A stretch of 64,000 nucleotides of DNA from Cryoendolithus antarcticus. Lineage: Eukaryota; Ascomycota; Dothideomycetes; Cladosporiales; Cladosporiaceae. The stretch is from positions 868,001 through 932,000 of the forward strand of contig NAJO01000009.1 in the NCBI GenBank assembly GCA_002077065.1, in the 5' to 3' direction. The position numbers and the translations under genes are program-made. Below the pieces are notes generated by a model, which was not told where the DNA came from, did not search any database, and was given only the letters and a program-made list of their open reading frames with translations. Positions 1-10,066 of this stretch are shown one piece after another; the first letter of the stretch is position 1, and the number at the start of each line of letters is the position of its first letter.

Positions 1-29
1 CTGCTGATAGACATGCACTCAGCAAAGTC

Positions 30-1229
30 ATGACGAATGTCAGCAGCCCATCAAAGCGAAAGTCGAAGTCGCCGGAGTTGCAGCATAGTGTGGGATTCAC
101 ACACCCAGCACAGAGAGCTTTCGATGCTCTGACAAGAGCAGACTGTCTCGATCATAATAAGCATTCGTGCGGAGGGGCGGGAAGTAGCAGATACGAGGTC
201 AGAAGTCCATCGAATACTGACGCAGCCGACAAGACTCGCTGGGATTGGCTACAGAAATTGCAAGACGGTGAAGTGGCCTGTTGTCCTCATGTCGACCACA
301 ACGCGCGCACTTTCGAGACTCGCGCCCGTCAGTTGGAGGTCAACCGCGCGCGAGGTATGGCTACCTTGACTTCACTCGAACAGAACGAACCAGACGACCA
401 TTGTGGCCCTAACGACGTTCCGCTCATGGAGCCGAACTCCAGGAACAACCGTGGCTTTGTCCCTCGGCATCACTACGCTCTTCCAGCAGACAAGGCACGA
501 CGCTTCGCGACTCTGACAGGTGCTTGGCAGGATAGCGGCAGCATGCCTCCTGCGACTAGCACGGCAGACTTGTCACTCCCGTCCATCATGTCACCGAACA
601 CTACCTCCACAGGCGCCATGATGGAGTTCCTCGGCGGCGACTTCGGCGCACATCTCGACTTCTCCCAAGACACCGCCACCTCGCTCATTCCTCTGCCACA
701 TTCGCAGCAGCAGGATCCGTCCGCGACGACGCAGTCCGTGGTAGAGATGCAGGAAGGCTATCCTTACCCTGCTCTGGGCGCCGAATCAGATCTGCCGCTG
801 CTTCGAGACCCGCACGATTGGTACAATGGCACGGATCATTGGGTCGATGAGAGTGTGCTGTTGCAGGATATCGATGATTTGATTGCTGCGAGTCAGCCTG
901 CGATGCAACAGCCTTTACCGGCTTTTGAAGGGCTGGTGACGAGCGGGATGCCAGAACAATCGATGCCGGCTTTCAGCGACTTCACCTCGATGCCAGAATC
1001 TTCACACAACACGGCAGCAGTGGCCGGCGCAGGGGATCAAGACCTGCCGCTGACATGGACGGATGCTGACTTTGCTGCGTTGACGGCGGGAGATTTCATG
1101 GTCGATACTGGCGCAATGATGGGGCTGTCTACGTCCCAAGACGGTCCGGCAACGAGCGCAACGGACATGGGCGGAGACATGGAGTTCGAGGGTGTGTTTG
1201 ACTTTGAGCAGTTCAGCTGTGCGTCATGA
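30..1229 (+). CDS. Uncharacterised protein, possibly 5'-partial, acidic C-terminus
   Basis: I do not recognise this protein. The open frame reads through the left edge of the window without a stop, so the ATG at 30 (399 aa) may be internal and the true N-terminus may lie outside. The N-terminal third is basic and contains a short Cys/His patch (ACCPHVDHNA) that is too small to call a zinc finger. The C-terminal half is low in complexity and rich in Asp, Glu, Met, Ser and Thr, and it ends in a Phe-rich acidic tail (EFEGVFDFEQF). A disordered N-terminus with an acidic hydrophobic tail resembles the activation region of a fungal transcription factor, but no DNA-binding domain is visible, so that is only a guess. 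It converges with the HET gene on the opposite strand, 147 bp away. Confidence 0.55.
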   Translation: MTNVSSPSKRKSKSPELQHSVGFTHPAQRAFDALTRADCLDHNKHSCGGAGSSRYEVRSPSNTDAADKTRWDWLQKLQDGEVACCPHVDHNARTFETRARQLEVNRARGMATLTSLEQNEPDDHCGPNDVPLMEPNSRNNRGFVPRHHYALPADKARRFATLTGAWQDSGSMPPATSTADLSLPSIMSPNTTSTGAMMEFLGGDFGAHLDFSQDTATSLIPLPHSQQQDPSATTQSVVEMQEGYPYPALGAESDLPLLRDPHDWYNGTDHWVDESVLLQDIDDLIAASQPAMQQPLPAFEGLVTSGMPEQSMPAFSDFTSMPESSHNTAAVAGAGDQDLPLTWTDADFAALTAGDFMVDTGAMMGLSTSQDGPATSATDMGGDMEFEGVFDFEQFSCAS

Positions 1230-1376
1230 TCTAGACCAATAGAGGTGGCTTTTCTGAGCGCAAGCAAATTTTTGGGGGTTGCTGGGTTGTCTTTCGCCGC
1301 GCCTAGCACGAACCTCGGGGGTCCGCGACAGTGTGCTGCCAAGCCTCCGCTAGAACTCCTGCGGTAGGTGATTTGA

Positions 1377-2786
1377 CTAGATCCAGTTCGAAAGCATTTT
1401 CGCTCGCTTGTATTCCTGCCACTGCAGATCGTAGAAACGTTCGTCCCGTTTTCCATCGATCGAGCCCACGGGCGCCAATGAGTTCAACGCACGCGAACTC
1501 CAAGGGAAGGAGAATGAATGTTCAACTTCGTCACTGTCCGATTTTCTACACTCCCTCCAAGGCGCAACCTGGTCGACATCCTCTTCGTCCTGCTCGACCA
1601 GGACCGGCAACGCTGCATCACAAGCCGCTTGCCTCCGGGCGAATAGTCCCTCCTCAACAAGATCATATCCGTCCACCGTAGCGCCGCTGAGATGTCTCGA
1701 AGCTTGGACGGGTTCACCGTGTCCGAAAATCTCATTGCGCGCTTTGCGGAGTGTCTCTTGGGCGGCCCCCTCGACTATGATCGGCAGCACTGCACGTCGC
1801 GTCGCTTGCACCGAGGTTGATAGCCACTCGCTGCGAGACTTATGTATAGCCGCCATAGCAAGTCTGGGGGCTACACTATCGTAAAGATGTATGTAAGGCA
1901 TATCTCTATGACTTTGCAGGGTGTAATCGTGTCCGGAAAGCGCATTGCGCGCTCTGCTCAGGGTCTCTTGCGCTTTCTCTATTGTATCGAACTGAAAAGC
2001 GAGAGTGGCAGCTCGACCCTTCTCAATAGACCCGATGTCCTCGAGCTCTACAAGCAGACGCTTCCTGGCCCTCCTTGCACCCTCTCCATAGTTAGCTCCG
2101 ATCGGGGCATCGAGCAGACTGTACAAACAGTACCACTTGTCTTCCTCTCGAGTGGTCTGCCGATTGCTAGCCCACTGTAAGCGATCTTCTGCATTAACAG
2201 ACTCAAGTTCCGCGGCGTCGTGAAGCACATTCCAAGGGATGTGCGTGATAGAGGCTATAACATCTTCGAGGGGCAGCATACTAGTGCTACCCCCTCTAGA
2301 CCCGATCACTCTCCAGTTGGCAGCAAGGAAAATGACGTTTCGGGGTGCCACAAGTTCTTGGAGCGTCCAGCCTCGCGTGAACCACTCACTTCGCTCAAAG
2401 AGCCTCTGAAGGTCGAGATCTTGCCTTATATTTTGCAGTACCTTGTCAGGGTATCGCACATCCGCTAGGTACGCTAGGCATACTTCCGCCCGTCTGTACC
2501 ACTTGTACATACTGTTGATAGCCTCGGAAAGTTCTACAGCATTTGTCTTATCGATGCAGCAAGTGTCGATCCATAACCACTTAATACTCCGGTGCTGTGA
2601 CCTCACGTGAGCGATGAAGCCTTCCAGCTTCTTATACCCAGCGCTCGCAGTGTTCCGGTGCGCTATCACATCCTGGAAGGTAGTCTCTTCAGTCTCGTCG
2701 GCCCAACGGTGTGATGCGATGACATAGGGTGGTGGGTCTTTGTAGAACCGCTTGAAGTCAAGCGTGTCGACATTGATAAGACGCAT
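1377..2786 (-). CDS. HET-domain protein 1 (heterokaryon incompatibility family) with repeated C-terminus
   Basis: This is a 469-aa single-exon protein. I place the start at the ATG at 2786 because all four HET loci here begin with Met-Arg-Leu-(Ile/Tyr)-Asn-Val/Ile; the longer frame begins at a TTG. The first 265 residues form a HET domain (PF06985), with PYVIASHRW near residue 18, WLWIDTCCIDK near 70, SEWFTRGWTLQELVAP near 130 and DAPIGANYGEG near 235. HET proteins trigger vegetative incompatibility or other self/non-self cell death. No NACHT, STAND or WD40 partner domain is attached. The C-terminal part (about residues 265-430) consists of roughly three diverged copies of a 70-residue unit; the repeat is also visible in the DNA with a 210-nt period. 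The function of that tail is unknown. The domain call is firm; any role in incompatibility is inferred from the family. Confidence 0.85.
   Translation of the reverse strand: MRLINVDTLDFKRFYKDPPPYVIASHRWADETEETTFQDVIAHRNTASAGYKKLEGFIAHVRSQHRSIKWLWIDTCCIDKTNAVELSEAINSMYKWYRRAEVCLAYLADVRYPDKVLQNIRQDLDLQRLFERSEWFTRGWTLQELVAPRNVIFLAANWRVIGSRGGSTSMLPLEDVIASITHIPWNVLHDAAELESVNAEDRLQWASNRQTTREEDKWYCLYSLLDAPIGANYGEGARRARKRLLVELEDIGSIEKGRAATLAFQFDTIEKAQETLSRARNALSGHDYTLQSHRDMPYIHLYDSVAPRLAMAAIHKSRSEWLSTSVQATRRAVLPIIVEGAAQETLRKARNEIFGHGEPVQASRHLSGATVDGYDLVEEGLFARRQAACDAALPVLVEQDEEDVDQVAPWRECRKSDSDEVEHSFSFPWSSRALNSLAPVGSIDGKRDERFYDLQWQEYKRAKMLSNWI
1500..2000 (-). repeat. Three degenerate 210-nt units inside HET gene 1
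   Basis: On the plus strand, the stretch at 1928-1973 and the stretch at 1718-1764 match closely base for base and lie 210 nt (70 codons) apart. A third, more diverged unit starts near 1508. The units stay in frame, so the protein repeats AQETL-x2-ARN-x3-GH. Later units also share an ALPVLVE/VLPIIVE segment. Confidence 0.65.
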
Positions 2787-3671
2787 TTGGATCGTACTCG
2801 GTGCCGTCAGTGCGGACTTTCTCACCAGCACTGTGATGACCACTGGAGCCCAATGTAAAGACGCATAGCCTGGCGCCGAGGGCAAACATCAATCCTATTG
2901 TCGTAATTCACACGAGAGCACTCATCTTGAGACCGATCCCACAGCCTCTATGCTGCATAGTGCAGCTTTGCACAGCCGCAGATGCAGCCTCAAGCGAGTC
3001 CAATCACAGTCATGGTGGACTCGATCGCGCAGCCTGCTTTGGGATGGACAAATCGTGCCCCTTTGCTCAAAGGCGCAGTAATAATGTGATTGCATAGACA
3101 CACGGGGATCCTGCGGGTCGACATGTGTGACTGTTACCTCAAGCCTTGAAAATGCTGATGAAGAGAATGGACATTGGAAACACGGCCTGATCTCGTACAG
3201 CTTTGCCCGATGCCACGCCCTCGATTAGCCCGCCGACATCTACCATAGCATGTACAACGCAACTCGATCTTTTTGTGATGAGTCCGGCATTGAAATACCA
3301 TTGCAATCTCGTGGACGCTACTGAAGTACACATCACATTGTCGCAGACAGAGTCGGAGCTGACATAATATTGAATGGAACACATCAACTCCACCACGTCA
3401 TGCAAAGTCCAACCAAGCTTTGGGGCTCGCCGTACACCCGTTATTCCCTCAACGCCCTACTGTACTCCAAGTCGCTCCAAACACCCCATGTACTGATTAC
3501 CGATGACGGAGGGCGTGCAGATACAGATCTTCGGTCTAGTTGTAGCCGATATATCGCCAAGGTAGGCGAATCATTCTATTGCAGTGTCTCTTTTGCTACA
3601 GTATACATGCATAGACAGATGGGCTTTCTTTTCCTTCACACTTGATCACATGCAACACACCAAGTCTCAAT
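2787..3671. other. Intergenic region between HET1 and the MFS gene
   Basis: This 885-bp region separates two divergent genes and must hold both promoters. Only short overlapping ORFs on both strands occur, and none resembles a known family. No repeat or RNA gene is seen. Confidence 0.5.
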
Positions 3672-5199
3672 ATGTCTCCCGCAGACCCAGAGAAGGGACA
3701 ACCTCTGCAGGAGAGACCTGAGCACGAAGACGCGATCTCCATCTCAACTCTTGATGACGAGTCAAGACCTTCGACACCACACTCGGAACGACATGAGCGC
3801 CACTCAACGGACATCGAAACTGCCGCCCAGCGTCCCAATGCCTCTCCAAATCTCAAGCGCACGCAAAGCAATAAAAGCACCATGTTGACGCGGATCGCAT
3901 CCCGCATCACGACAAGATCCATCACCAACCCTCCACCACCCCCCAATGGCGGCCTAAAAGCCTGGACCCAAGTCGGCTGCGCCTGGCTCGTCCTCTTCAC
4001 AACCTGGGGATACGTCAACTCTTTCGGCTCTTTCCAAACGTATTACTCGACTCTCCTCCCCCATGAAACAGCCAGCACCATCTCCTGGATCGGTAGCGTG
4101 CAAGTCTGGCTTACCTTCTTCGTCGGCGCCTTCTCCGGCCGCTTGCTAGATGCTGGACTATTCTTGCCGACATTCGCCGTGGGTATGGCGATGCAGCTAG
4201 CCGGCATCTTCGGCATGAGCTGGTGTACGCAGTACTGGCAATTGATGCTCACGCAGGGCATTCTTACGGGGATTGGGGGAGGGATCTTCTTCTGTCCGAG
4301 TATGGGGTTGCTGGCTACTTACTTCGACAAAAAGCGCGGAGTGGCCATTGGGATTGCGACGACAGGGAATAGTGTTGGTGGGATGATCTACCCTGTTGTG
4401 GTCAGGGAGCTGCTGCCGAAGCTCGGCTTTGCGTGGACGGTGAGAGTGATTGGCTTTGTGAATCTAGGGTGTTTGGTGCTGGCGCTGTGCTTTATGAGGC
4501 CGAGACTACCGCCTAGGAAGTCTGGACCGATAATGGATCCTGCTGCGTTCCATGAGCCGGTGTACATGCTGTTCGTAGCTGGGTTCTGCTTCATGATCGG
4601 ATCGGTGTACTGGACATTCTACTACGTAAGCATGCCCCTCGCTCTCCCCAGTAGCGTACTAAAGCTCCTGTACTGACATTCCCGCCCAGATTGCCTCCTT
4701 CGGCGTCCAAGTAATCGGCCTCTCCTACGCCTCCTCAACCCTCCTGATCATAATCATCAACGGGGTCGGGCTCCCTTTCCGCGTTATCCCGCCTTTACTC
4801 TCGGATCGATACGGACCACTGAACATTATTCTGCCCGCCCTCTTCGCCACAGCCCTCGTAGCCTTTACCTTCGTGGCCGTCCACGATACGCTGGGTCTCT
4901 ACCTCTTCACCATATTCTATGGGATCACCACCGCGGCATTCCAGTGCTTGTTGCCCGTTACTGTCGCGTCGCTGACTACGAATTTGAACATGGTCGGCAC
5001 GAGGCTTGGGATGGCTTTCAGTGCTATCAGCTTTGCGGCGCTGACTTGGCCTCCGATTGGCGGCGCGATCATAGGGTTGCAACATGGAAAGTATCAGGGT
5101 GCTCAGATCTGGGCTGCTGTGAGTGCCTTGGCGGGTGCACTGTTGATGCTTACAGCGAGGGTGAAGATGAATGGGTGGACTGTGAGGAAGAAGTGCTGA
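3672..5199 (+). CDS. MFS monocarboxylate-type transporter (MCT/Mch family)
   Basis: Two exons, 3672-4625 and 4690-5199, joined in phase 0 across a GTAAGC...CCCAG intron of 64 nt, encode 487 aa. The start is the ATG of MSPADPEKG; the longer frame begins at TTG. About 95 hydrophilic N-terminal residues (Ser/Thr/Glu-rich, then basic) precede NGGLKAWTQVGCAW, the hallmark entry into helix 1 of the fungal monocarboxylate porter-like MFS group (Mch1-5, some plant-pathogen exporters). Twelve hydrophobic segments follow, split about six and six by the loop around PRLPPRKSGP, with GILTGIGGGIFFCP and ATYFDKKRGVAIGIATTGNS in the family positions. The substrate cannot be read from the sequence; riboflavin, monocarboxylates and secondary metabolites are all known for relatives. 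Its stop lies 95 bp from the convergent BIR1 stop. Confidence 0.88.
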
Positions 5200-5293
5200 A
5201 ACTACGTAAGAAGTACGAGAAGTCTACCCTATTCTAGGAACCGAAACGCCGTCATCCAACGATGCTGAGTCCTGGCCCTGAGACGAAAGACCG

Positions 5294-7743
5294 TTAGCTC
5301 GCCACCCGTATCCCAGCCAAGACCTCGAGGCCTCGTCCGGCTTCCCTCTCGAATGCCTCAACCATACCATCGCATTTCCGCTTCAGCTCCGCCTCGCCTA
5401 TCTCAGCGCGATAGTAAATCCACTCCTCCACAGTCATACCCTTCTCCCTCTCATCCAGCCCGCCAGCTGCAGCAACCAGCTGGCCTGCCAGACGTCCAGG
5501 AGTAGGCTGTGGCGATGCCAGCAAAACAGTGTCCACATCTATGGCCTCCCAGGGGAAGGTCGAGGAGAGCGCCGCGAGGTTGGTCTTGCTGGGAGAGAGA
5601 TGTTTGGTGGGCGAGAGGCGGCCGGCGTTGGGTGTAGCTGGCGCGAGAGGAATGCGCGTAGTCTTTGTAGGACTGAGGTAGATGTTGGCGCGAGGGTCAG
5701 CCACCTTCATGGCCGTCGCTGGCAGGGCGGAGGAGGGCATGTTCTCTTTGTCGCTTGCTGCTGGTGAGGGTGTGGCAGTTATGGGTCGATGTGGCGAAGC
5801 AGTATCTTCGTGGAGGACGACCTCTGTGCCAACGCGGACGCCCGGTGAGATGGTGGCGACTTGAGAGACGTAGTGCGCCATGTTATGGCCGGGCTGGGAG
5901 ATGAGGGCGGCTTCTTGCTGGAGCTCTTGCTCGAGGGCGTGGATGTGCGCGGCGGTCTGTGAGGTAGACTTTGATGGCTTAGGTGTAGGATGTGAAGGCG
6001 AGTGTTCGTATTCTGCGATGCGATCCTGCTCGGCCTGAATTGCTGCAACCTGCTGCTGTTCTTGAGCAATGCGCATGAGCTCGGCTTCGATCTCAGCTTC
6101 GTCACGCTCCAGGTCCTCGACTTCTGGGGTATCTTGCACAACAGATACAGTAGTGCTAGCTTTTGAGGAGCGAGTCGAAGACGCTTTCCGCCCTTTGCCT
6201 TTCTTTACTGCAGGCTTCTTGGCTTTACTCGACTTCGCTGACACAGTACCTGATACGGCGTCGGAGATAGCTGCCACTAGCTCCTCGTGCTCGCTGGTCG
6301 GGATCTCAACCGCAGCCAGCTCGACAGACTTGCGGCCGGTCTTTCCTTTGCATGCATTGGCGGAGCTCGGAGGTTGCGGGAACTGCATCACAGTAACACT
6401 GCCATCCGTCTCCCGCTTCGGCGCACCAGTAGAAGTCCGCTTCACACCACGCTTGGGCTTCTCCAGGACCATTTGAGGCGTCGACTCTGCCTCTGGGAAC
6501 TCAAACGAACGCTCCAGATCCGCCTGCAGCTGAGCAGACACGTCACTCAAACGCTGCTCGAAAGCTTCCACGGGCACCTCGGGCTCCTCAACGACGGATT
6601 GCTTCGCTTTGCGGCCGCGCTTGGCTTTCGGTGCAGCATCGAGATGACTAATCTCGATGATTGAAGAGTCTTGCTTGGATGGCCGTCCGCGCTTCTTCGG
6701 CGCTGGCTTGGCAGCAACAGGCTCGTCGGGCAAGACAGATCCTATCGAGAGTCGGATCTCATCTGCATCACTTTGGAGTCCGAGATCAGGGTATCGCACT
6801 TCATCTGTTGCATGAGCTTCGACAGCCTTCGGCTTTGCACCCTTCTTCGGCCGTCCAGGTCCTCGCTTCTTTGCCTTGCCGCCTGCTTGTGAAGTTGAAA
6901 TGACACTATCATCCACTCCGGTCGCAGAACCGACACTATCAGGCATACTCGGAGCTTCAGACTGCGCGACAGAAACCACACTCTGCACGCTTAGTCTGCT
7001 CGCTGTGCTGCCCCTTGCCTTGCCCTTTACCCTTCCCTTCGTAGCCGCAGGCGCAGAGCTGCCGTGAGCTTCGAGCAACGCGAAGAATGGACACTCAGGC
7101 ACCCGCTTTCGGTGCTCTGCCATGGGATCGTCCTTCGGCTCCCATCCATCGAGACTCAAAGAGCAGTAGAAGCAAGTCGCTCCATCCTCAGTATCTGGCG
7201 AGGGATCAAAGCACCAGCCCGAAGCCACCATCTTGGCAATCTTGCACCTCCATCCGCGCTTTGTCTCGTGTGGCCAGCCTGTACCGATTTCGAATGTGGC
7301 GCGACGTGCCTCGACTAAGAGTTCGTCCATAGGATCACGTGCCTCTGGATCCTTGCCATCGAGCGGAACGACTGACTGGCATATGGCCCAGGCACATGAC
7401 GAAGAGTGCGCGAGATGCTCCTGGAGAGGGTTATCGGTAGCTTCCCAGCCGTCCAACTTGACAGCACAGGTGAAGCATTGAACGTTGTCAGGTGCGTCCG
7501 GAGAGGGCTTATAGAAGAAGCCTGCGTCGGCGAGCTAGAGATGAGTCAGCTCAATGTTAGGACAATGACCAGCTCAGTATGCCATACCTGTCGCGCTGTA
7601 GGATACTCATGTGGCCATTCGATCACCTGTGCCTTCTTCCTCCCCTGTGATGAAGCTCGCCTCTTCGCTAATTGCTGCGGTTGTTCGAAAGACGCGACGC
7701 GCGCGACAGCGGATTGGTACTGCGTAGTCACCTCGTCGGCCAT
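5294..7743 (-). CDS. BIR1: Bir1/survivin-type inhibitor-of-apoptosis repeat protein (chromosomal passenger subunit)
   Basis: Exons 7588-7743 and 5294-7534 (minus strand; 53-nt GTATGG...TCTAG intron, phase 0) give 798 aa. The start is the ATG of MADEVTTQ at 7743. Two BIR zinc domains lie at the N-terminus: the first has Cys72, Cys75, His92 and Cys99, and the second has Cys173, Cys176, His193 and Cys200, both with the CxxC-x16-H-x6-C spacing. The long middle is disordered, Lys/Ala/Ser-rich, and carries AT-hook-like KKRGPGRPKK and KKRGRPSK, with a coiled Glu/Gln stretch near residues 535-560. The C-terminus has the helix MTVEEWIYYRAEIGEAELKR expected of fungal Bir1. In yeasts Bir1/Cut17 links INCENP to centromeres within the Aurora B complex. 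The INCENP homologue lies 11 kb away in this window. The divergent neighbour is TAM41. Confidence 0.9.
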
Positions 7744-8050
7744 GGCGCTGGTGGGTTGTTGCTGTGCTGAAATCAATATCGCATCCAGTGTTGATTTTGA
7801 AGTCGCGTCGTCCAAAACATTGAGGCGGGTAAGCTGCGGCTGATGGCGTCACTAGCGTCGGCGATCAGACTTAGCTCACGGACGTAGTTCAGGTACAAAC
7901 GTGAGCTGCTGAGGATGAGAATGCGACAACACACGCAAATGCCGCAATAATCTTCTCTTCCTGTCCCTCATTTGGTGCTGGTGATACTGAAGAAGCCCGC
8001 GATGGGATGCAAGCGTTGCGACTACTTCATTGCTAATCTCGCGACTCGTC
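7744..8050. promoter_or_regulatory. Divergent promoter shared by BIR1 and TAM41
   Basis: The start codons of the two flanking genes face away from each other across 307 bp, so both promoters must lie here. No TATA box or specific binding site can be assigned with confidence. Confidence 0.5.
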
Positions 8051-9698
8051 ATGTCCACGTTCAAGCTTGCGGTAGGTCTGAGCAATACCCTTCCATAATA
8101 TCTCCCACTGAGTCCCTCTCTAGACCTCGCCTACCTTCCACAATCTCCTTGGTGTCAATTCGTTCTTTCTTGCCTCGACTGCCTGGCGTTCGCGGCCCGC
8201 TCACTTCCGCCCTTGTTCCCTATCGCGACGAACGCTTACTTCAACTTCATCTGCACGCGAGGAGAAGCAACACGTCTCGGAGCAATTGCAGGACAGCAGA
8301 CTTGGATCAGAGCGGAAGTCGCAGGGGTCGTCCACCTCCAAGAGTGATGATGGCAATGACTGGGAGGACACAGCGGATTTCAACATCTCGACCTTTGCCG
8401 AGCTTCCGCACAAGACCTTCGGCTACAATCAGCACATCAAAGTGAATGAGGACTTCAAGGAGGCACTGCGGCAGATCCTGTGGCAATTCAAGGCACCTAT
8501 ACGATATGCCTTTGCGTATGGGAGTGGGGTGTTTGGACAGAAGTCGTCCTCAAGCAGCAGCACACCCTCCACAGACCTCAGCCCACACCCTCATACACCC
8601 AAAGCCGTGGAAGAATGGCAGAAGGGAGGTGGCAAGATCATAGACTTCATCTTTGGCGTTACGCACACCCAGCACTGGCACTCTCTGAACCTCGCCCAAC
8701 ACCCAGACCACTACTCGGGCTTGAAGTACCTCCCCTATTCCAGCGCAGCTATCTCCGGGATTCAGGACTCCTTTGGCGCGGGAGTCTACTTCAATCCTTA
8801 CATCACTGTGAACGGCACGATGATCAAGTATGGTGTGGTGAACCTCTCAACGCTGTCTTCAGATCTTAGCGCTTGGAACACTCTCTACCTAGCCGGCCGG
8901 CTTCAAAAGCCAGTCAAGATCCTCCGTGATGACCCCCGAATGCGGCTAGCAAACCAGGTCAACCTCCTCTCCGCACTCCGCACAGCATTGCTCATGCTCC
9001 CGGAACAGTTCACGGAACGCGAACTCTACGAGCGCATAGCTGGCCTAAGCTACATGGGCGACCCACGCATGAACACCCTGTTCTCGGGCGAGAATCCCAA
9101 CAAAGTCTCCAACATCGTCGGCGCGCAGCTGCCAGGCTTCCGACAACTCTACGTCCCCTTGATCGAGAACCTGCCAAACTTAGCATTCTCCGACTCTCGA
9201 ACACCACGGGACGAAGGCTGGGAGAAGCAAGACGCTATCCGAAATACAGGCACCACGCCCACGCTCTCCGACGTCCTCGGTGGCTCCGACGGCCTGACAT
9301 TGCAGCAGGACATGGACCCCATAAAACGCGGCAACATGGTGCGCCGCCTCCCCTCCGCCTTCCGCGGCAAACTCTACTACAAATACAAATCCCAATTCGG
9401 CTTGCCGGGCAGCGCTTTCGATCCCATTCTCGAAGCTGCTACTGATGAGGACGCCTCCTCTGGCTTCAAGAAACGGCAAGGCGGCGAGTTTGAGCAGCGT
9501 ATCGCAGCGCAGGGGAATCTTAGTGAGGTTGTGGGGGATTGTGTTAGGAAGACTGTGGCTTGGCCGGCGGCTGGGCAGACTATAAAGGGGATTTTTACGG
9601 GGGGGGTGGGGAGGAGTTGGAAGTATGCTAGGGAGAAGAGGAAGAAGACGGGGGAGGTGAAGAAGGCTGATGATAGTAAGGCTGCGAAAGCCGAGTGA
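8051..9698 (+). CDS. TAM41: Mitochondrial phosphatidate cytidylyltransferase Tam41
   Basis: The model is a tiny first exon, 8051-8071 (MSTFKLA), a 52-nt GTAGGT...CTCTAG intron, and exon 2 at 8124-9698, joined in phase 0; the product is 531 aa. Without the mini-exon the long frame has no ATG before residue 70. The joined N-terminus is rich in Ser, Arg and aromatic residues and free of acids over about 45 residues, as expected of a mitochondrial presequence. The catalytic region follows, with YAFAYGSGVFGQ (nucleotidyltransferase GSG) and KIIDFIFGV (metal-binding Asp), then HPDHYSGLKYL and VYFNPYI typical of Tam41/MMP37. The enzyme makes CDP-diacylglycerol for cardiolipin at the matrix face of the inner membrane. 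A Ser-rich insertion lies between the two catalytic motifs. The C-terminal tail is Lys-rich. Confidence 0.92.
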
Positions 9699-10066
9699 TG
9701 TACAGATTCCTCTGGGACTATCGTGAGAATCATTGCTCTGTTACTTGCTAGCTAACGTGCGGCAGAAAGTGACCTGACAAAGCTGATTGTAAGTGTTGCA
9801 GTCTCGCCAAGACTGACTTCTTGAGCCTCAGACGTGGGCGCACACGCATGATCGTACAGCTGTACTTGGCCGCATTGGGATCATGCATACGCCACCCTGG
9901 TGGGCTGTGTGAACGGCCTCAAGGACCTTACCGGTGAAGCAGGGCGCATTCTATACTGGGATTACAGTCGTGCTGTTACGCGTTGAAGCCGTCTACACCG
10001 CCTGGTCCCAGCTTCGCCTATGGCAATAGGAAACATCCAGTAAACATCACCCATGCGGTGACCAGC
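9699..10066. other. Intergenic region between TAM41 and HET2
   Basis: This 368-bp stretch has no convincing ORF. It should hold the TAM41 3' end and the HET2 promoter. Confidence 0.5.
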
